A stretch of 64,000 nucleotides of DNA from a virus, in the IMG/VR virus record IMGVR_UViG_3300042698_000029, positions 89,127-153,126 of that record; one strand, written 5' to 3'. Of the stretch, positions 60,835-64,000 are shown piece after piece (the first letter of the stretch is position 1; the number at the start of each line of letters is the position of its first letter). The notes beneath the pieces are model-generated. The model was not told where the DNA came from, made no database searches, and worked only from the letters and a program-made list of their open reading frames with translations. A program made the position numbers and the translations under genes.

Positions 60835-60856
60835 GCAGGTGATGCGCATCACCTGC
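60835..60856. promoter_or_regulatory. 22-bp perfect palindrome containing GTGATGCGCATCAC
   Basis: Eleven bases on each side of the centre match perfectly; the core is GTGATGCGCATCAC (60839-60852). It lies between the TerD stop and its terminator and upstream of the 204-aa gene. It is the longest perfect member of the GTGA-N6-TCAC family. Confidence 0.6.
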
Positions 60857-60863
60857 CTGGAGA

Positions 60864-61580
60864 TCAGACGCGCTGGCGGCAGTGGTCCAGCAGCGAGTTG
60901 ATGTCGCCGCGCTTGATCGACACCATCTCCTCCAGCACCTCGATCTGCCACGGCGCCGCCGGGTCCGTCGGCGAGGTACGCGAGACCTTCGCGATGAGGC
61001 AGCAGTTCGCCTGCGCCCCCAGGTCCGGCATGATCAGGGCGTCTTCGGTGGCCGAACCGTCCGCGCCGAGGTTGTACATGCGGAACTCGACGTTGTTGGC
61101 CCCCTGGAACCCCTTGTCCTGCGCGGCATCAGCCATGCCGCCTGCCTTGAAGACCGAGGCGGTGAAAAAGATGGAGTCGTAGGCGAGCGGGATGTCGGCG
61201 AGGACCACGTCGACCTGTTCGTCGTCCAGCGCCTCGATTTGGGCCGCCGACAGGCCGGACTTCTTGAGCTTGCGCTTGTTGTCCTCGCCGGTGGTGGAGT
61301 CTCCGGAGTGCTTGACGGGGGAGCCCTCGCGGGCCAGCGGATCCACGTTGTCCAGACCGGCGAACTTGACCGCCTTGGTGCCCTGCATGAGGACGGCGAT
61401 CAAGTCGATGTCCAGGCCGCCCGCCTTCGACAGCAGGCCGAGGAACCCCGACTTGCCCCGCGTGGACGCGTCCCACTTCGCGCCGAACCGCAGCCGCTTC
61501 TGGGCGGTGCCGTCGTCCTCGACCAACTTCGCACCGTTGCCACGGCCAGCGTTGTCCTTGTTCAGGTTGATCGAACCCAT
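60864..61580 (-). CDS. TerD-family protein 2 (238 aa)
   Basis: ATG follows GAAGGGGAAG. RLRFGAKWDASTRGKSGF, GGLDIDLIAVLMQG, HSGDSTTGEDN, DIPLAYDSIFFTASVF and NNVEFRMYNLGADGS trace the calcium-binding TerD fold at near full length. TerD proteins act with TerB/TerC and vWA partners in stress and phage-related loci. The vWA protein at 15998 could be its partner (inference). Confidence 0.85.
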   Translation of the reverse strand: MGSINLNKDNAGRGNGAKLVEDDGTAQKRLRFGAKWDASTRGKSGFLGLLSKAGGLDIDLIAVLMQGTKAVKFAGLDNVDPLAREGSPVKHSGDSTTGEDNKRKLKKSGLSAAQIEALDDEQVDVVLADIPLAYDSIFFTASVFKAGGMADAAQDKGFQGANNVEFRMYNLGADGSATEDALIMPDLGAQANCCLIAKVSRTSPTDPAAPWQIEVLEEMVSIKRGDINSLLDHCRQRV

Positions 61581-61601
61581 GATGTTCTTCCCCTTCAGTG
61601 T

Positions 61602-61627
61602 GGGCCCCCGACGGATTGCCGGGGGCC
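61602..61627. terminator. Terminator
   Basis: The stem ggcccccgac pairs with gccgggggcc, with slight asymmetry. Confidence 0.6.
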
Positions 61628-61658
61628 GGTCGTTCCCAGTACTGATGTGCGGGACGGG

Positions 61659-61934
61659 CTACTCGAACTCGGCCAGCGCCTCTTCCGCAGTCTTGACCGG
61701 CGCCGTGTTGTCGGCCAGGACCACGTAACTGGCCCCGCCCTTGCCCGTCAGGAACGGCAGCACCACGATGTGCGGGGCGCCGGGCCGGGACCAGCCGCCG
61801 ATCTCCCACGCGCCACGGGAGGGCAGCCACTTCGCCGGGACCGCCGTGCCGCCCAGCTCCCGGGCCAGCCCGCGCGCCTCGGCCGGGCCGTACCCGAGTG
61901 CCCGCGCCGGTGTCCTTGTCAGGTCGACTGCCAT
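61659..61934 (-). CDS. Hypothetical protein (91 aa)
   Basis: ATG at 61934 follows GGGGGAGAAG and overlaps the previous stop. Ala/Gly-rich N-terminal helices then a beta-rich end (IVVLPFLTGKGGASYVVLAD). No family recognised; in an operon with the 124-aa gene. Confidence 0.6.
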   Translation of the reverse strand: MAVDLTRTPARALGYGPAEARGLARELGGTAVPAKWLPSRGAWEIGGWSRPGAPHIVVLPFLTGKGGASYVVLADNTAPVKTAEEALAEFE

Positions 61935-62308
61935 CACTTCTCCCCCTGGTCCAAGTGTTCCTGCTCCTTGCGCTGTTTGGTCACGGCCGCGTCGATGGCC
62001 TTGTCCAGGGAAATGAAGGTGGCGACCTTCAGGAAGGCCTCCCACTGGGTGTGTTCCTCCATGCTCCTGTCCAAGCAGTCAGGGCCATAGCTCGGGGAGA
62101 AGGCGACCCACTTGTCCGGCGAGTCCGCCATGCAATAGAACGGCCCCCACTTCGCCACCCAGCGGCCGTCTGGAAGCTTCCCCAACGTGGACACCTGGAC
62201 GAGCCACTGGACCTTCTGCTCGCCGTCCACGGTTCGGTAGACCGGGAAGACGAACTCGGTGGCGTGTGCTGCCCGCTCCCGTGCGGTACGCAAGTCGTCG
62301 GTGCTCAT
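61934..62308 (-). CDS. Hypothetical protein (124 aa), paralogue A
   Basis: The core VSTLGKLPDGRWVAKWGPFY followed by a helix SLDKAIDAAVTKQRK is shared with the next gene upstream (62305), so these are tandem paralogues. ATG at 62308 overlaps the stop of 62305. No known family. Confidence 0.6.
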   Translation of the reverse strand: MSTDDLRTARERAAHATEFVFPVYRTVDGEQKVQWLVQVSTLGKLPDGRWVAKWGPFYCMADSPDKWVAFSPSYGPDCLDRSMEEHTQWEAFLKVATFISLDKAIDAAVTKQRKEQEHLDQGEK

Positions 62309-62664
62309 GCGCTTTCCTTGGCGTCGTACTCAGCCTGAACCTGCTGCTGCCGGGCCTTGGCGGCCTTGACCGCCGCGTCCAGCGAGTGGAAGGTGGTGCG
62401 CCGATCGAACTCGGCCCACTCCTCCGATGCCTCCAGCAGCGCCAGGGGCTCCGTCAGCCACTCGTCCTCGTCGGCGCACCGGTAGAACTGCCCCTGCGTC
62501 ACATGCCAGCGGCCGTCCGGGACCTGCGCGTAGGCGGACACCACGACGACGTCGAGGATCTCCCGCACGCCGTCCTCGCTGTTCTTGAAGACCGGGTATC
62601 CGAAGCTGGTGGCGCTCGCCGCCTCGTTCCAGGCGAAGTCCAGGTCGAGGTCTTTGTCGTTCAT
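62305..62664 (-). CDS. Hypothetical protein (119 aa), paralogue B
   Basis: ATG at 62664 follows AAGGAAAA. AYAQVPDGRWHVTQGQFYRC and the helix SLDAAVKAAKARQQQ match paralogue A. The pair probably arose by local duplication. Confidence 0.6.
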   Translation of the reverse strand: MNDKDLDLDFAWNEAASATSFGYPVFKNSEDGVREILDVVVVSAYAQVPDGRWHVTQGQFYRCADEDEWLTEPLALLEASEEWAEFDRRTTFHSLDAAVKAAKARQQQVQAEYDAKESA

Positions 62665-62672
62665 GGTTTTCC

Positions 62673-63137
62673 TTATCGGATCGTGGTGGACAGAAGTTCC
62701 TCCACCTTGTCGTCTCCTCCGAGCAGCGCCGCGAGATCCCGCGCCGCCCGGCAGTCCTGGTCGAAGCGGTACCGCCAGAACTCCTGGTTCCCCAGGTCGG
62801 CAGGCCGCAGGCCCATCAGCTTGCACCAGCCCGTAAATGTCCTCTTCGTCCCCAACAGCCGTACCCGTTCGACGCGGCCCAGCAGAGTCCGGAGGTACTT
62901 GTCGACCAGGACAGTGATGTCGTTGCTCGACTTCGTGTACTCCATCACCGTGGCCGAGTGGAAATCCTCCAGGGACACCCCCTCCCTTCGCCGGGAGGTG
63001 ATGCGGACGTTCCAGGAATGGACTGAGCTGGCGAGGGCCGTTCTGCGGTAGTTCCCGTCGTATCTGGCCTCGCCGCCGTAGCTGAACTCGACGGCGAGGC
63101 CGTACGTGGCCATCTGCTGAAGGATGGTCTGCTTCAC
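62673..63137 (-). CDS. Hypothetical protein (154 aa), paralogue C
   Basis: GTG at 63137 has a weak ribosome site. The C-terminal block LGNQEFWRYRFDQDCRAARD is shared with the next upstream gene (RDNQEFWRGRFDHDVKCFKE), marking a second tandem pair. No family recognised. Confidence 0.58.
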   Translation of the reverse strand: MKQTILQQMATYGLAVEFSYGGEARYDGNYRRTALASSVHSWNVRITSRRREGVSLEDFHSATVMEYTKSSNDITVLVDKYLRTLLGRVERVRLLGTKRTFTGWCKLMGLRPADLGNQEFWRYRFDQDCRAARDLAALLGGDDKVEELLSTTIR

Positions 63138-63144
63138 CCGGGTC

Positions 63145-63612
63145 CTACCGGGAGCTGACGGAGGTGAGGAACTCGCGAGCGCGGTCCCCGCCGCAGACGA
63201 TCCGCGTGAACTCCTTGAAGCACTTCACGTCGTGGTCGAACCGGCCGCGCCAGAACTCCTGGTTGTCCCGGGTGTCCTCGATGGTCACGCCGAAGCTCAC
63301 GCCCTGCACGTCCAGCCACTCCTCATAGTCGAGGAGGTGGCCGTCCATCGACAGGAGGTTCCCCATGCGCAGGGAGAAGGAGAGCATGTACTGCTCCGTG
63401 ACGGTGGTCTCCGACTCCTGGATGGCCTGGAATTCGTTGCGGGTGGCCCGGTAGCGGTCACTCAGGACCGCCGTAGGGTGCCCGGCCATGACCCTGACGG
63501 CCCAGACGTGTACTTCCTCAGCGCTCTTGGGGGAGAGGCGTTCCACACCCTGGTACAGGAACTCCGGCGTGATGCCGAAGGTGATGAGGTTCTGATGGAG
63601 ACTGCTCTTCAT
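63145..63612 (-). CDS. Hypothetical protein (155 aa), paralogue D
   Basis: The partner of 62673. Shares NQEFWR-x-RFD and a preceding TVTEQYMLSFSLRMGNLL-type region. It is followed at 7 bp by its paralogue. No family recognised. Confidence 0.6.
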   Translation of the reverse strand: MKSSLHQNLITFGITPEFLYQGVERLSPKSAEEVHVWAVRVMAGHPTAVLSDRYRATRNEFQAIQESETTVTEQYMLSFSLRMGNLLSMDGHLLDYEEWLDVQGVSFGVTIEDTRDNQEFWRGRFDHDVKCFKEFTRIVCGGDRAREFLTSVSSR

Positions 63613-63630
63613 GGCTTCCCTTCCTTGAGA

Positions 63631-63849
63631 TCAGGCGGCGGTCTTGATGGCGGCCGGAGTGAAGGCACCGATGATCTGGCCCTTGCGGTTGCGCTTGGTG
63701 ATGTACGCCTTCCCGTGCCGGTCCTTCAGCTCCAGGCCGCGCTTGGTGGCTTCCGTGTCGGAGAAGATCGGCCCGGTCTCCCGGCAGTCACGGTCGACGG
63801 TCCCTACGGGGCCGTAGTGCACGACGAAGTAGGCTTCGGTGGCCTTCAT
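63631..63849 (-). CDS. Hypothetical protein (72 aa)
   Basis: ATG at 63849 follows GGAAGGA; the upstream ATG at 63858 is too close to it. Small beta-rich protein with a basic C-terminus (GKAYITKRNRKGQIIGAF). First gene of the operon of paralogues. Confidence 0.6.
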   Translation of the reverse strand: MKATEAYFVVHYGPVGTVDRDCRETGPIFSDTEATKRGLELKDRHGKAYITKRNRKGQIIGAFTPAAIKTAA

Positions 63850-63926
63850 GACACTCATTCCTTCCACTGGGGAACAGGGCTTTCAGCGACTTGATGCCAC
63901 TACCCTAGGCAATGCGCACAAACACA

Positions 63927-63965
63927 AACAGGTGCGGCCCTTGTGATAAGGACCACACCTGTTCG
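63927..63965. terminator. Possible terminator
   Basis: The arms aaacaggtg(c)gg and cc(a)cacctgttc pair imperfectly around ttgtgataa. It would separate this operon from genes outside the window. Confidence 0.45.
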
Positions 63966-64000
63966 TACAGCTCCGCGCTAGCCGGTCAGTGGACGAACTC

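Noticed and set aside
1-64000. Search for telomere-type terminal repeats, an integrase, attachment sites, capsid, portal or terminase genes
   Set aside because: None was recognised by reading; the window seems to be internal, so the replicon type (linear plasmid, phage-plasmid or virulent phage) cannot be fixed.

Overview
The window is GC-rich, codon-biased DNA of Streptomyces type. Host markers are a WhiB-like Fe-S protein, a GntR/HutC (KorSA-like) repressor, a TraB/FtsK-like translocase, a chaplin, and strong AAGGAG-type ribosome sites in front of nearly every gene. It does not look like a chromosome. Genes are short, tightly packed, mostly on the minus strand, and separated by rho-independent hairpins. 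Phage hallmarks (collagen-like tail fibres, an endolysin, a muralytic transglycosylase and M23 peptidase, a tRNA array, an Acb2-like anti-CBASS protein, TerD and vWA proteins) sit beside plasmid hallmarks (two replication-like modules with iterons, TraB/KorSA-like genes, a ParB-like protein, a broken Doc addiction module). The best reading is part of a large Streptomyces phage or phage-plasmid. No capsid, portal, terminase, telomere or integrase gene is visible here, so the window covers only part of the element.

Layout. 1-9.5 kb: end of a tail-fibre-type gene, a GTCTCA repeat cluster, a TraB/FtsK-like translocase, WhiB, RelE-like and GIY-YIG-like genes, a GntR regulator, then Rep1 with a ten-copy TGGGACA iteron region and two small membrane proteins. 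9.6-15.9 kb: zinc-finger protein, micro-peptides, Snf2 helicase, M4 metalloprotease, DUF6582-like protein. 16-21.2 kb: vWA protein, zinc ribbon, three tiny membrane proteins, M23 peptidase, lytic transglycosylase, amidase endolysin. 21.3-26.4 kb: short genes of unknown function with recurring regulatory motifs. 26.4-33.5 kb: plus-strand operon of five glycosyltransferase-like and three methyltransferase genes joined by stop/start overlaps, followed by an NAD epimerase. 33.8-37.6 kb: a minus-strand tRNA array with six canonical tRNAs, four irregular tRNA-like genes and one gene with its halves in permuted order, interspersed with small zinc-binding genes. 38-49.6 kb: Acb2-like protein, chaplin, three enzymatic tail fibres (SGNH esterase, GDPD, beta-helix), frameshifted Doc toxin, PKD protein. 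49.8-54.2 kb: MazG-like protein, second iteron region, Rep2-like protein, RHH-like protein, coiled-coil HTH protein, ParB-like protein. 54.3-64 kb: minus-strand short genes including two TerD proteins, an HU-like protein and two tandem paralogue pairs.

How the parts may work together (inference). The two Rep-plus-iteron modules would maintain the element as an episome. The TraB/FtsK-like protein with its upstream repeats would move DNA. WhiB and GntR, with a scattered GTGA-N6-TCAC operator, would set transcription. The fibres, muralytic enzymes and endolysin serve infection and release. The glycosylation operon probably decorates virion or host surface. The tRNA array supports translation.
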